From NCBI GenBank assembly GCA_009829735.1, contig CM020620.1:24960020-25024019 (forward strand): 64,000 nucleotides of DNA, given 5' to 3'. Below are positions 9,756 to 22,500 of this stretch, piece after piece. Made by a program: the position numbers and the translations under genes. Numbering within the stretch: the first letter of the stretch is position 1; each line of letters begins with the position of its first letter. The notes beneath the pieces are model-generated. The model worked only from the letters and a program-made list of their open reading frames with translations. It did not search any database and had not been told where the DNA came from. Origin of the DNA: Pyropia yezoensis. Its lineage: Eukaryota > Rhodophyta > Bangiophyceae > Bangiales > Bangiaceae.

Positions 9756-12180
9756 ATGCCCCGGTGTGCCGCCTTTCTGTGCCCGCTGCCCCGCGGCCGC
9801 GCCGTCGCGTCCTGTTCCGCTGCGTGGCGGCGGGGGCTTCGGCGCCCGCCCGGCTGCGTGCGCCCCGCCGTCCGTGCCGCTCCCGCCATTGGCCACCCCC
9901 CCCCGTTGCGGGTCGGCGTTGCGTCGCTGATCGCGGCGGCGGCCGCGCCCGGGCCGGCGGGTGCGATGGGGCCCCCAGCAGCTGCGGCGGAAGCGGAGGC
10001 GGCGGCGGGGGCGGCGGCCTCCATCACCGGCCCGCTCTGGTCCTTGACAGAGGAGTATGCGTCGCTGGACGCACCCGCCCTGGAGGCGGACCTTGCTGAG
10101 GCGGCCCGCCTGGTTGACCGCCTCGCCACGCTGTGCGACGAGCGGGTGGCGCCGCACCTGGCCGCCGCGGTGACCATGACGGTGGAGGAGGCGCGGTCGT
10201 TGACTCTGCTTGACGCCCTCGTCGAGGCCGACGCTCTTCGCTGGGCGAGCACTATGCTGTTGTCCAACGTGGGCACCTACGCGTCGTGCGTGGCGTCGGT
10301 GGACGGTACCAATGACGTGGCCACGAAACTGGTCGCCCGTGTGTCGGAACGCCGGTCCGACGCGAGCCGGGCGGTCAAGGCGGCGGACCTTTTCCTGGAC
10401 GCTGCCACAGAGGATGTGGTGGCGGCCTTTTTGGGGTCCAACGACGCGACCGCCGCGAGCACCTTCCTGCGCGGCCACTCGCGGCGAATGCGGGAGCACA
10501 CGCTGCCGCTTAATGAGGAGCAAATGCTGACATCCTACTCGGTGCCGGGCATCACCGCCTGGGGGGCGTTGTACACGGACCTCAGCCGCACCCTTACGGT
10601 CAGCTTGGACAGCGGCGACGGCGCGGACGGGGCGGTATGGAAGACGATGGGCGTCGCCGCCGCGGCGGGGCTGCTCGACTCGCACGACGCGGCCACCCGC
10701 CGACGTGCGTGGCACGGGATCCGCGATGCGTGGCTGCCACACACGGAAGCCTGCGCCGCCATCCTCAACGCACTTACCGCATGGCGGGCCGAGACGGCCC
10801 GCCGTCGACGACTAGGGCACTTCCTGGACACGCCCCTTCACCAAAACCGCATGTCGCGGCCCACCCTGGACGCCCTCTTTGGCGCCGTCGACGCCCGTGG
10901 AACCGCCGTTGGGCGGCGCGCACTGGCCATCCAGGCGGCTGCGCTGGGCGTGCCGGTGATGCAGCCGTGGGACCTGCTGGCGCCCGCGCCCGTCCGCGAC
11001 GGTGGCGCGGCGGCGGCGGCCGCCGCGGAGTACCCGTTTGACGAAGGCATTGAGCTGATTGCTCAGGCGGTGGGCAGGATCGATGCGGAAGCCGGCGCCT
11101 TCGTGCGCATGATGCGTGAGCGCGGGTGGATCGAGGCCTCCCGGGGGGATGCCAAGCAACCGGGGGCCTATTGCACGGGATTCCTGAAGTCCCGTTCGCC
11201 GCGTGTCTACCTTTCGGAGTATAATGGGCGTTCGGCGCTGCTCTTGACTACGGCTCACGAGCTCGGTCACGCGTGGCACTCGTGGGTCATGCGGGAGATG
11301 CCAGTACCAGAGACCCAGGTATGAAGGGGCGTCTGTGCTGCGGCCCGCGTTGGGTGGGACGTTTTACGAGCTTGTCGTCTGCTCGTGACCTCTTTCTCTT
11401 TTCTTTTGCGCGGAGCTGTTTACTCGTGGACGAGCGCACTAGCCAGTACAGTGTGCTGACGGATGCACGGTTTTGCTGACTGAATGTCTCGTCTGTGTGT
11501 GTCCATAACTGCTTTCTCTTCGCCACTTCTGTCTCTCCTCGCCCACTCTCCAGTACCCGATGAACTTGGCAGAGACGGCGAGTATCTTCTTTGAAACGGT
11601 CGTTGCTGCTGAGCTGATGCACCGCGCTGCCACCGCCGAGGAGCGGTTTGCCATCCAATGGGGCAACGCCGAGTCGGCGGTCGCCTTTTTCCTCAACATC
11701 CCGGCCCGCTTCACCTTTGAGTGCGCGCTGAATGAGAAGCGCGCGGCCGGCAAGCTGTCCCCTGCCGAGATGGACGCGACGATGGTCGACGCGTGGAGGC
11801 ATCACTATGGCGACGCCCTCGGCTCGACGGACCTGACGGGTATCTTTTACGCGTCCAAGCTGCACTTTCATCTCTCCGGCCTTGCCTTCTACAACTTCCC
11901 CTACACCTTTGGCTACCTCTTTGCGCTTGGCGTTTACAGCCAGCGGGACAAGGCCGCCTCCCCCGCCGCGTTTGCCGACGCGTACCGCGGGCTCCTCCGC
12001 GATACGGGCCGGATGACGGCGGAGGAGGTGGTAGCCAAGCACCTCGGCGGCGCGGATATTACGCAGCAGGGCTTTTGGCTTGACGCGATTGCCACAGTGG
12101 AGGGGCAGGTGGAGGCGCTCGCGGCGACCGCAGCGGAGCTTGGCTACCCCACCCCCGCCGCCGCACCTTCCGCGTCGTAG
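9756..12180 (+). CDS. oligoendopeptidase F-like M3 metallopeptidase, two exons
   Basis: Zinc metallopeptidase of family M3 that cleaves oligopeptides, probably in an organelle. Exon 1 is 9756-11318 and exon 2 is 11554-12180; the 235-bp intron runs CAG/GTATGA to CTCCAG, phase 0, and gives a 729-residue protein. The zinc motif HELGH lies at residue about 501 (TAHELGHAWHSWV), and the third-ligand region is encoded right after the intron (YPMNLAETASIFFE), the standard M3B arrangement. Upstream helices (ALEADLAEAARLVDRLATL, YASCVASVDGTNDVATKL) match the oligoendopeptidase F N-terminal fold. The first 70 or so residues are Arg/Ala-rich with almost no acidic residues, like a chloroplast or mitochondrial transit peptide; ATG 9966 would remove it. 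The downstream end, at TAG, is normal for the family. Confidence 0.85.
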
Positions 12181-12966
12181 TTGGGGGTTGTACCAGGGCG
12201 GGGTGGGGGGGGGGGGAGGGGAACGGGGCGGCCTGTGCTTTGAATGGCGCTCTGCGTTACTTGTATAAGGGTCCTGCGCAATACTTGATAGAGGCAGGGA
12301 GCATGCCGATGCGTGGGCGGGCGGGGGGGGCGTGCATGGGGAGCCCGTTGCCGGTGACGCGGACGAATAGACCCCTTCAAATCCTCGCGGGTTAGGCGGG
12401 AAGGCCGCCTTGTGCTGCCAGTGGCCATGTGCGCAGACGCCCCAGGCGCCGCTTGGTGAGGCGGCCGCACTGAGAGATTGCCGTCGCGGCGGGCGAGCCC
12501 GCCTGACGACCGCGTACAACGTAGCAGAAGCCAGTTTTTTGTCTATGGGAAGAGGAGACGTCCCTGAGTCCCTACGCACGTGTACCTATGCCTCACTTCT
12601 GCGCAGAGGCGAAAGGTGGTTCATGTGTGGCCACCTAAACTTTAGGACGGCCTCTCGTGATATTCGAGCGCATTCCGAGTTTGGACTGATACGATCGTGC
12701 GCTTGGTACATTGCTCTCGCTCTGCACTGCCTCCAGGATAAGCTGGCTGACCGCGGTGACGTTGCCAGGACATCGCGGGAGGATGTATTTTTGGGTTTGT
12801 GAGGGCTTTGACTGGCCGGGTTCTTGATGGAGAAAGAGTGTGCCACGCGCGCCCCGTATGCAAGGGGCAGCTCTCCTGGCTCTTCCCGCAGGTGGCACCC
12901 GGGCGTCGGATGGGCTTCTCGGCTGCGTCACTCTACCAGAGCTCCGGGCTCTGCCCACGTCGGATG
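12181..12966. other. intergenic, nothing supported
   Basis: A G11 tract follows the peptidase stop; short ORFs on both strands have no domain. A slightly lower-GC stretch (12500-12800) may be promoter of the relic gene that follows. Confidence 0.35.
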
Positions 12967-14960
12967 GTCCCAGCAATGTCTGACTCTGCGGGAGTGCCTG
13001 GGCACGCCGCTGGGGAGGGCGATAATGAACTGGTTTTGCTCCTCCTCTCTGCCAACAATCTCCATAAATGGGGCCTCGAGGCGTCATCAGAAGCACAGCG
13101 CAAGATGCTGTTGAAACAAGCCGAGGAAACGATCAAGCTGTATCACGGCCGGGCGGCTTCCATCGCGCAGGCGGAGGCCGCACCTCTGACAATGCTCGAC
13201 GCCGAGATTGGTCAGCTCGGCCGCAAGCGCCAGAACGTGGTGCAGTGGTTGCGTCAGCAGGCGGACGCCAGGGAGCAAGTGGGCGCATCGCATTCTCGCC
13301 GAGGAAGGAACTACCACAAAAATCGCCGTCGAGCGGTACGCAAGCGGGAGGGGGAGCTCCACGGGCTCACCACCTGTATTTCCAACCTGCGCATCAAGCG
13401 ACGGAGCTGCTGGGCGTCAAGAAGTTGTCTGTCGCAGCCATCCTCCAAGATTTGCACCTGGTGCGCGAGACGGAGGACGGCCAGCCCCGCGAGCCTCCGG
13501 CCTGGGTCAAGGTGCTTCAACCGCTGCCGAGCTTGGACGCGGGGGCTTGAAGAGGATCTACCGACGGCGACGCGGATCTGGAGTCTGATGATGGCTCACG
13601 CTCGGGTGGGAGAAGAGGCAACCTTGGCTGGTAAGCCTGCTGGCGGCACCCTGCACCTGGCAGCCTATGTCGCCCCAGGCTTGGAGCTGTGGTCGCCACA
13701 CCGGGGCTGGGCAAGACGCTAGCGCTGCAGCAGTTTTGTCGATTGCAGATGCGGCTTCGCAGGAGGTCGGAGGACCTGCCGTGCTCGCCTTTGAACCGCA
13801 CCGAGCTGGTCAAGCTGCTGGCGGAGAAGGGCCAGACGCTGGAGCAGGAGGTCGACTTTGCTGCGTCTTGTGTCGTTTTTGGCGTCAACTGATTGCGTCT
13901 GGAGGCAGTACCTTCCAACCGGTTGTGGTACCCATGCAGCTGATTGACGTCATGGCAGGCACGAGGCCAACCTCCCGTGATTTGCTGAAGCCCTTGGCGT
14001 ACTTTGCGCCCACGTCTATGCCGCACTCGGCGACCTGGGAGCTGATATCGGCGGCGATGGAGGTGGTGCGCTCCGTGCTGCGATCGTACCGGCCGGCCGA
14101 GTACAACTCGGCGACCATCCGGGGAATATTGCCTCGTCTGCAGACGGGAAGGCCGTTCCTGTCACCCACGTTGGCGGCAGCCCTTGGGTGCACGACGTTC
14201 AGCTGCGTGGCCACAAGGCCTTTAAGGACGTCCGCAGCGACAAGAGCTTTGAGGAGCTGCTCACGATGGCTGTGGACCCTATCCTGAAGGGGGAGGTGCA
14301 GCGGTACGTGTGGCACTTGCCCGGCAACGAGGCGGGCATTGACGCTGTCGTCTTCCTCGAGTGTGCTTCATCGTGTGCGGGTGTCACGGAAGGGGACCTT
14401 GTTGCTGTGGGACTACAGTTTAAGAACTCCAACCTGCTGGAGGGCACCAAGACGGGGAGGCAGCTCAACGGCCAGTTGGTGCAAGGCATGTGGGACAAGC
14501 TTTGTCCCGTGCTCGGCGGGAGCTGGCATTATTGGAAAGACCGCTTTGCTCTGGTGGCTGTCTGCCGTCTTACCAAGGCGGACTCCTTTGATATGTCCAT
14601 GGTGACGCCTATCCAGCCGCTCAAGGATGGGGCCGATCTGAACGACGTGCGGAAACGCAACGCTGCGGTCGTGAACCGGCATTTTGCGCAGGAAGCGCGG
14701 GTGGGGCAGACAGTGGTGCTCACGTTTGAAGAACTTAAGTACTTCTATGGACCTTACTTCTTCCCTGTGGTAGAGGATGGGGACCTGCTGTTGTCCATGG
14801 CCTACATGGGATCCGCGTCGCCCTCCGCGACACAACAGGATAGTGACGTCGACGGCAGCGGCGGTGATGTTGGCAGCTCGGGGGAGGGTGATGACGGTGG
14901 GCGCGAGATTGGCAAAAAGCTGTTGCCGACATCGAGTTTGAGCGAGCTTCTAGGCACTTG
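12967..14960 (+). pseudogene. Crinkler/RHS-like P-loop plus PD-(D/E)XK-like gene relic
   Basis: Fragments of one protein occur in order on the plus strand but in changing frames. First is an N-terminal helical region from ATG 12967 (KMLLKQAEETIKLYHGRA, IGQLGRKRQNVVQWLRQQ). Next is a linker whose frame changes around 13290-13550, with a TGA at 13548. Then comes a Walker A motif VVATPGLGKTLALQQF at 13689-13736, a middle region in another frame (13890-14150), and a C-terminal region from about 14140. This last region has GIDAVVFLE (14335) and GLQFKNSN (14407), resembling the D...(E/Q)xK core of restriction-endonuclease-fold nucleases. P-loop ATPase followed by such a nuclease domain is the architecture of Crinkler-RHS effectors and retrotransposon hot-spot proteins. 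I count at least four frame changes, so I call it a relic. Unrecognised introns could explain some of them. Family assignment is by motif order only. Confidence 0.5.
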
Positions 14961-15306
14961 CCGTCTGTCCACCCCCCGACCTCGTCACGCCCCTCCCCAC
15001 CCCCCTACCCACGCGCCCGATTCTCCCGTCCCTCACCCACTGCTCCCCTGGCGGGGGCCTTTGCGTCACACCCCCCTCGCCACCCCTCTGCCGTATGCTG
15101 GGTTCCACCTGTCCCCCCCCACCTCCTTTTGGGTGGGTACGCCGGCCTCCGGATACACACGGCGATGGAGAACTCCGACCCCGTGGCTGGGCCGAGGGGG
15201 TGTGCCGGGCATGGCGCGTCCGTTTGGTTACCCCATACATAGATCATATGTGTGACTAAAGCAACTCTTACGTGCCATCCAATGGGGCAACGCCGAGTCG
15301 GCGGGC

Positions 15307-17157
15307 TCACTGATTCCGCTGCGCCTCCACGTGCAGCCGCTCCCGCAGCCACGGATAGCTCACCGCCAGCCACACGGGCATGGTGTAGTACGCCCCCAGG
15401 GTCACGGCTAGCGGTAGCATCAGCTGCCCCGGTTGCACCCGCTAAGCACCCGCGAGGCAGGGTGCATCGGACCCCACCGCCGAAGTCATGATGTTCTTGG
15501 TGGTCTGGTCAAGCCGCGCCGGCCGCAAGGACACGTCAATCTCCTCCCGCCGAGCCGCCCACACGGCCATCGCCGTGCCGTTGGTCGAATGGACATCCGC
15601 GTACATCCATCCCACGTTGAAGCGGAAGGTGTCCTCCTTCTCCTCTACCAACTCCAACACCGAGCAGAGGTCCGGCTGCTGTTGAAACATTGAGTAGAGG
15701 ACTGGACGGAAGGTGATGAGGATGTCGGTGGTGCGGGAGGGGGCGCCCCCGCAGCGCCTGTTGGTGTTCTCCTCCCCGCGGGTGACCTGGTCGAAGCAGT
15801 CGGCCGCCGAGTCGCACGTGTTCCATGTACGTGGGGTTGCCCCCGAAGCGAGGCCCTCCAGGTTAGTTTGTAGGTTCCCGCGCCCGCGGTTGACCAGCGC
15901 AAGCCAGGTCGATTCGAGTGCTGTGTTGTGTGGGACAGTCCACTGGCAAAGCTCCTCGTCTGTGAGGCCGCGTAGCGGCTTGGTCAGCCGCGACTCCGCA
16001 CCACCAATGATAAAGGCGGCCTCGTAGAAGAGAACCACAATGGCAACCATCACCCACGGGATGCTGCGAAGGAGGGCCTGGGCTGGAGCAAAGTCTGCTT
16101 CCGCGGGCTCTAGCTCCCCGCCGGCGATGTTGCGAATGCTGGGGGTTACAAAGAGAAAAAAGGAATGGTCGTAGAACCCGAGTGCAGTAGCATCACAGGC
16201 AAAGTGGCGCCGCAAGGGTGTCAGAAAGGCAGTCTTCTTCCGCCCACCACGCAGGGCAGCCAGTAGGAACAACGACTTTGCCAGAAACCCGTGACCACCG
16301 CCCCCAACGTACCGCTGAGTATCCTCTCCCTAAAAGGTCACCCCTGAGAAGGCCACCTTCAGGTCTGCCACGTAGCCCTCCCCCCCTACCCCGCCTCCCT
16401 CCCTCCGCACAGACGTACAAGTTCAATACCCACTGGAGCGCCGCGAGCTTCAGCCGGCGGAGGTGCCCCCCCCGTTCCACCCCCCCAAACACCGGCGTCG
16501 GCCGCCACGCTGACAGGACGCCGGTCATGGCGACGACCCACGCCCCCGCCTGGGCGACCACCTCCCACGCGCGGTCTATGAAGGGCAACGCCAGGGCGAC
16601 GGCGTTGAACGGGGAGCTCCGCCACTGGGCCGACTGGGAACCCCGACGGCGCACCATTAGCAGCGAGTACTCCAGGATACTGTCCGATGAAATGCCCAGC
16701 CGCCGGCGGTCGGGCGAATAGACGAGCGCGCCCCCGTTACTGCCAACGCGTGGCCCTGGCCCGGGTGCCCTGGGGTGCGCGTATCATTCCCAAACACGTT
16801 CCGCTCGGCATACGCCGTGCACGGAAAAGGGGTGCGGGGGTTGAGCCGGGTTTCCGCGTTGGTGACGTCTCCAATCACTATAAAGGGGTCTTCCTCAATG
16901 AAGAGAAAGCAGATGGATCCGGTGCGGCAGGCAGCAAACTCGGCGGGGTGGGTGACCAGGCGGCGGAGACACGTGTTCCCCCTCCCCACCGGAGCGGCTG
17001 GTGCCGCGACCGCAGCGAAAGAGGGGCTGCATCCCACGGCCGCCACAGCAAACGCCACGGAAAGGGCGGTCACCACGTCGGGCTTCAGGCGGACACGTCC
17101 CCGCGGGCGCCCTCCCGCCACCACCTTGGCCGCTAGCTTCGCCGCCTGAAGAGCCAT
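15307..17157 (-). pseudogene. multi-pass membrane protein gene with frameshifts and in-frame TAGs
   Basis: Starting at ATG 17157 (MALQAAKLAAKV) the minus strand encodes a protein with a hydrophobic segment (TALSVAFAVAAVGC), a Cys-containing lumenal-type region (LVTHPAEFAACRTGS, FPCTAYAERNVFGND), further segments (NAVALALPFIDRAWEVVAQA, SIPWVMVAIVVLFYEAAFII) and a C-terminal segment (LMLPLAVTLGAYYTMPVWLA), ending at TGA 15307-15309. The frame changes near 16727, where deleting two bases (CG) would restore it, and again near 16385 in a G-rich tract. In the distal frame TAG interrupts at 16330-16332 and 15442-15444 although protein-like sequence continues on both sides. I do not recognise the family. 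Direction and continuity are clear; whether it is dead or misassembled is less so, but the dinucleotide insertion and two TAGs favour decay. Confidence 0.5.
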
Positions 17158-18920
17158 CGACACGATTCGTCGTGGGGGCGCAGCGTCATCACTGGCAGAG
17201 GCGGGCAGCGGGGCGGTGGTTGCGGGGGAAGGGAGGGGGGGACGACAGGGTGAGACAAAGGGGAAGGACGGCAGGCGGGGACCGGCCGCGGAGGGCGTGG
17301 GGGGGCCGGAAGCAACCACAGGGGAGGTCTGAGGGAGAAGCTGGGATCAACTGGCCACCTCGTCAGCCATGATGGCGCCTTGCTCGAGTGGCCCTCCGCG
17401 CGGGGCGGGGTCTGACAGCTGCCCTCGGCCCCTTGCGCGCGCGGGGCCCACGTGCGTGGTGGCCCTTTGTACTGTACAGTCCATACTGTATGCTACGGCA
17501 TCCGTACTGTACAGGACGTCCAGCGGTCACAGGCAGCGTCCCCCACCAGTCTGACGCTTCCAGCCGCAGCCGCCACAGCTCTTCCCTTCTGGGAGGCGGC
17601 GCCCTCTCGACCACGCCACCTCACGAGCTGTGACCCCCACCCTCACAGGGGATGCCGCCCGCTTCCCCAACTCGACCCACCAAAGAGCTGTCATGATGGT
17701 GCTGCTGGAATCCCAAACCGTCGGGAGCGTCCCACGGGCGACGCGCCCCCGCTGTGCCGCGGCCGCCGCCGCCATCGTGGCTGCCTCCCCGGAGAGCCAT
17801 ATTTTCCCGCTGTCGCGGGGGGCATGTACTGTACAGCACATGGTCGCCCCCAAGTGCCAGCCGCGCCCCGGCCAAGCCCGTCGACGGCGGGCTGGCGTCG
17901 GCCCGACCGCCCGTCGCAGCCGCCATTCGCCGTTTAGCCGCTGACCGGGGGTGGGACTGCCGGGTTCGCACCCGCCCACCGCCAGCGCCGCGGCGGCCGT
18001 GCCGCCGCCGCCGCCGGGCGGCCGCACCCGCCAGTCCGGGGGGCGGCCTGTGCGCGCCACGGGCGGGTCCGCCAGTGGTCCTTCCCCCACAGCAACACGG
18101 TCGCGGGGGGAGGTCAGGGCCTCGGGTCATGGGCGGCGGCGACGGTGTCGGGCCCACACCACCACACAGCCGCCGCCACGACGGCGGTCACACAGGCGCG
18201 GGGACGCCCGTTGCCGCAGGCAAGGGCGGGGGGGGGAGGGCGTCGACAGCCGCCGGTGGCAAGAGCACCGCCCTACTTGGATGCCGAGCCACCGCCACCG
18301 TCGGTGCACCCGGCAGCGTCGTACCCACAGACGGGGCCGCCGCCCCCGCCACGGCACTCGGCACGGGGGCATTGCCGGCGGCGGTGGATGCCTGCTAGTG
18401 GGCGCTCCCCCCCCCCCCCGCCCCCGTGCGGTTGCCCGTGGAGCGGGGGCGGCGCGGGGCGGGGCGGTCGACGCACCCCGCGGCGGCGGCGGAACGTCGG
18501 CCACCCGCGCAGTCGTGGGCGGGGACACTGGCGCCCCGCGTGGGTCCCTGCCGGTCGCGGCCCCGCCCATCCGTAGGGGCGGCCGCACCCGCGGGAGGGG
18601 GCGCGCAGGGACGGCGCGGCAAGCACAGTCGGGGTCGCGCACGGCGCGCTCCGCTGATAACTATGGCCCCTATCTCAGCCGGGCATAGAAAACCCCCCTC
18701 CACCCCCGACCGCCCCCCTCCCTCTCCCTTCCCCCAACGCAAGGAGGGAATACAGAAACCGTGCCGCCCGCCCGTCCCCCACCCCCACCCCCCCCCCCCC
18801 CCACACCGCCAACTCCCTTCCAGCTCTCCTCCTCAATCCCGTCCCGCCCCCCCCAGCGGTCCTCCGCCCCCCCCGCCCCCCGCCGCGCCCCCCCGCGCTT
18901 TGGTTCCTCGCTGCGCTTCG
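17158..18920. other. intergenic with CTGTACAG palindromes
   Basis: 1.76 kb between two minus-strand genes. The perfect palindrome CTGTACAG occurs at 17472-17479, 17507-17514 and 17829-17836. Long plus-strand ORFs here are Arg/Pro/Gly shadows of GC-rich DNA with no domain. C-runs near 18407 and 18785 precede the 3' end of the channel gene. Confidence 0.5.
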
Positions 18921-19490
18921 CTACCGCCAGTCAATCGCCACCGACGGGTCGCACAGCACGTACACCCCATCGGCGGGCCCCAGCACGGTGAGGGGCTCGG
19001 GGAGGGTGTAGACGTACGGCAGGACGCTGCCGCCGCCCACCAGCGCCGGGCCCACCACCATCCGCCGGCGGGTCGTGCGGCACGGCACGACGAGCAGGTC
19101 GCCGAGGCGGGCGTCGGCAACCACCGCCCCGCCGGGGGGGAGCTCCGCGGGCGCCCCCGCGGGGGGGGGCGGGGGGGCGCCGGCGCCGACGCCGACGCCG
19201 ACGGGGGCGCCCCCCGCTGGCACCGCCACGCGCACCCCGCCGGCAGCGGTGCCGGCAGCAGCTGCAGCAGCGGCGGCAGCAGCGGCAGCGCCGCCCCCCG
19301 CGGCGGGCCGCTCCGCGTCGCTGCTGCTGAGCGACGGGTCCATCGGGCCGGCGTAGGCGGCGCCCCAGGAGTCAGCGCGGACGGCGCCCCAGCCTTCGCC
19401 CGACGAGGAGTGCAGATGGTCGTCAGCGGCGCTCGACGCATCGACGTCGCTGCTGCCGGCGGCGGCAGTGGCCGCCACGCCACTGCCGCC

Positions 19491-19521
<31 letters not shown>

Positions 19522-22500
19522 CCGCCACCACCAGCGCCGTCTGCCCACAGGGGCGGCGGCGCCTGCGGCACAGTGCCCGGTGCGAGCGCCGACATCACCG
19601 GGTCCGCCCCATAGTGCCCGTCATTGAGGGACTCGTAGTAGACCACGCCCGAGGAGGTGCGCGCCCACCGCGACGCGGGCGGGGAGCCGTGGGACGCCCG
19701 CACCACCGCGCCGCCGCGGCGGTAGAGGCCCAGCGGGAGGGCGCCCAGCGCCACCAGCGCCGCCACCACGTCGCGGTACAGGACGGGCCCGTCGGGGACG
19801 TCACCGCCGCCGCCGCCGCCGCCGCCACCGCCGCCACCCGCAGCGGCGGCAGACGCCGACGCGGACGCCGACGACGACCCCGACCGCGACGCCGAGGGGG
19901 GGTCCAGGGGGGCCCGCGCCGACGATGCCGACGCCGCCGACGCGGTCGGGGCGCCGCCACTCGTGCCGCCCGCCCGCCGCCGCCGCCGCTGCCGGCTGGC
20001 GGGTGCAGACGTGGACCGCGAAGAGGGTGGCGGGCGGGGGGGTTGCCCGGCACCGCCGCCGCCGCCCCCCTCTGCCGCACCGCCGCCGCCGCCGACCGCC
20101 GCCGCCGCGCGCGCGCGGAGGGCGCGGGGCAGCGGCAGCAGGCGGATCCACGCGCCGCGGGGCCGCCCCCCCCCCCCTCCGCCCACGCCCAGCAGGGTCT
20201 CCACCAGCGGCAGCACGCCCGGCTCGTCAAACTCCCGCACCAGCAGGCTGGTAAAAAAGCTCGACAGGACCAGCTCGCCCGACGCGTAGCGCTGGCGCTC
20301 AAACAGCTCGCATCGGCTCTCTGCGTAGCTGCCGCCGCTGTCCCTGCCGCCAACCCCGCCGCTGCTGCCGCCGCCGCCGCGGCCACCCGCACCGCTGGCG
20401 CCCCGACGGCGGCGACGGCCGCCACCCCGGTCGCCGTCGCGGCCACCGCCGGCGCCACGGCCGGCGCCAAAGCCGCTGCCGACGCTGGTGCTGCTGCTGT
20501 CGCCGGGGAAGCCGCCCAGGCCCAGCCGCGGGCCCGCCCCCACCCGCCCGTGGCGGTAATTCCAGCCAGACAGCCGCAGGCGGTCAAGCGTGGGCGACCG
20601 GCCGAGGAGGGTGGCGCTCCGCTGTAGCGGCGCCGGGAAGAGGAGGCTGGTTGTGGCCGACCGTGGCATCCGACTCGCGGTGGTGTCGGGGGAGCCCCAG
20701 CCGACGGGTGGCGCGTCGGGATGCGTCGCGCCATAGGGCGGGACGGGCCACCCACCGCCGCTGCCGCCAACGCCGCCGCCGCCGCCGCCGCCCAACAGGC
20801 CACTCGCCTCGGTCGGGCGCGGGCCAACTGCAATGTTGTCGCCGCCATCCCCACCGCCGCCGCCGCTGCGGTAGTGGACAACACCTGCACCGCGGCGCAG
20901 CATGTCTGCGTCCCCCTCCTCCCCGCCCCGTCGAGCGGCCGTCGGGCTGGCCGTCGCGATCGTCCGCCGCGGCGCCGCAGGCCGCTGCAGCAGCAGCAGC
21001 GAGTCCTCTGCGACCAGCAGGCAGCACACGTACGTCTTGGCCGGCCACTTGATGAGGTAGTCCATCGTCATGACTGTAAAGAGCGACCGCGAGTCGGTCG
21101 TCCACTGGCGTGCGGCGGCGGCTAAGCCGGCGGGGCCAGCGGCAGCCTCGTCGACGTGCGCCGCCGCAGAGGCGGTCGCAGCGTCGCCGCCACCGCCACC
21201 GCCACTCCCGCCCCCCCCCCACCGGCACCTCCCCCTCCAGAGCCGCCCCCGCCGGCGGCACCGCCGCCCATCCCCCCAAACGGCAGCCGCGACGGAGCCT
21301 CAGACGATAGAATAAGAATGGAGCGGGCCGTCTGGTACTGGGCGCGCCGGAGCGTCTCGAGCGACAGCGCCGAGCCGGTGAGCAGGTAGAGCAGCGCCCC
21401 CCAGTGGTCAAACTCGCGCTCAAAGTGCGGCGGGAAGGCCGGGTGGATGACCACTACCGGCACCCGTGGGCGGGGCGCGGCGGCCCCCGCGCTGGGCCGC
21501 CGCCGCCGCCGCCACAGCCGCTGCACCAGCGTCTCGAGGTGCGCCAGCGGTTGCGCGCCCGCCGTACAAACAATAACGTGCCCGCGGAGGGAGACGGGGA
21601 GCTCCTCCGTGGCGGCGTAGAGGATGCGGCGGCTGCGGGTTGCGGCAGTTGTCGGTCGGGGGGTGGGCCCGCGTGCGGGGTCACCGGCGTGACGGCGGCG
21701 GTCCATCGGCTCGCCCATGACAATCTCCAGGTCCACCTTGGACGGCTGCCGCCGCTGTTGCCGGGTGCGCCGCCGCAGGTTGGCCCCGCTGGCCACACTG
21801 CTGTGACTACCGCCGCCGTTTTGGCTGCCGCCGCCAGTGTGGCTGCCGCTGCTGCCGTCATTGGCATTATCAGAGTCAGTGTCGCTGTCATTGCCGCTAG
21901 AGCCGCCGCCGCCGTCGTCGTCGCGGACAATGGCGCCCGTGCGTCGTCGCCGTCCACCTGCCACGGGGAGCGGCGCGGCGGCAGACCCGCCGGCTGCCGC
22001 CCCCCCCCAGGGGTCGCTGGCCAGCCCCCCCCCCGCGGACCCATTGCCGCTGCCGCGCCCCGTCACAGTGCCCGGGAAGGCCTCGATGGGCGGCGGCGCC
22101 ACGCCACCCGGCCCCGCCGCCGCGTGCGCACCTGTCACGGGGGGTGCCAAGGAACCCGACGACCCCCGCTGGCCCCCCGCCATGAGGTCCAAGCCGCCGC
22201 GCAGGGCGGGGGGTGCCGTTGGCCACTCGCCCGACGACCCACACGCCAAGGCCAGAAGCGCCGGCGCCGACGCCGACGTATCTCCGCCGACGCGAGGCCG
22301 CGGGGCCTCCGAGCCGGCGGTGGTGGCGCGGCGGAGTGGACCTTGGCTGCCGCACGAGCTATCCCGGCCGTCGGCCAGGGGCGCCCCCGGCTGCCCCTGT
22401 GCGCGCAATGGAGGTGGGGTGGACAGTGGGGAGTGCTCCCCCCCGCCCGCCACCCACCCTGTCACCACACGTGCTGCGTCCTCCAGCAGAAGAGGGACCG

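Noticed and set aside
18426..20627. 733-residue plus-strand ORF
   Set aside because: Arg/Pro/Ala-only composition, antisense to the RCK2 and C-terminal part of the channel; a GC-rich shadow.
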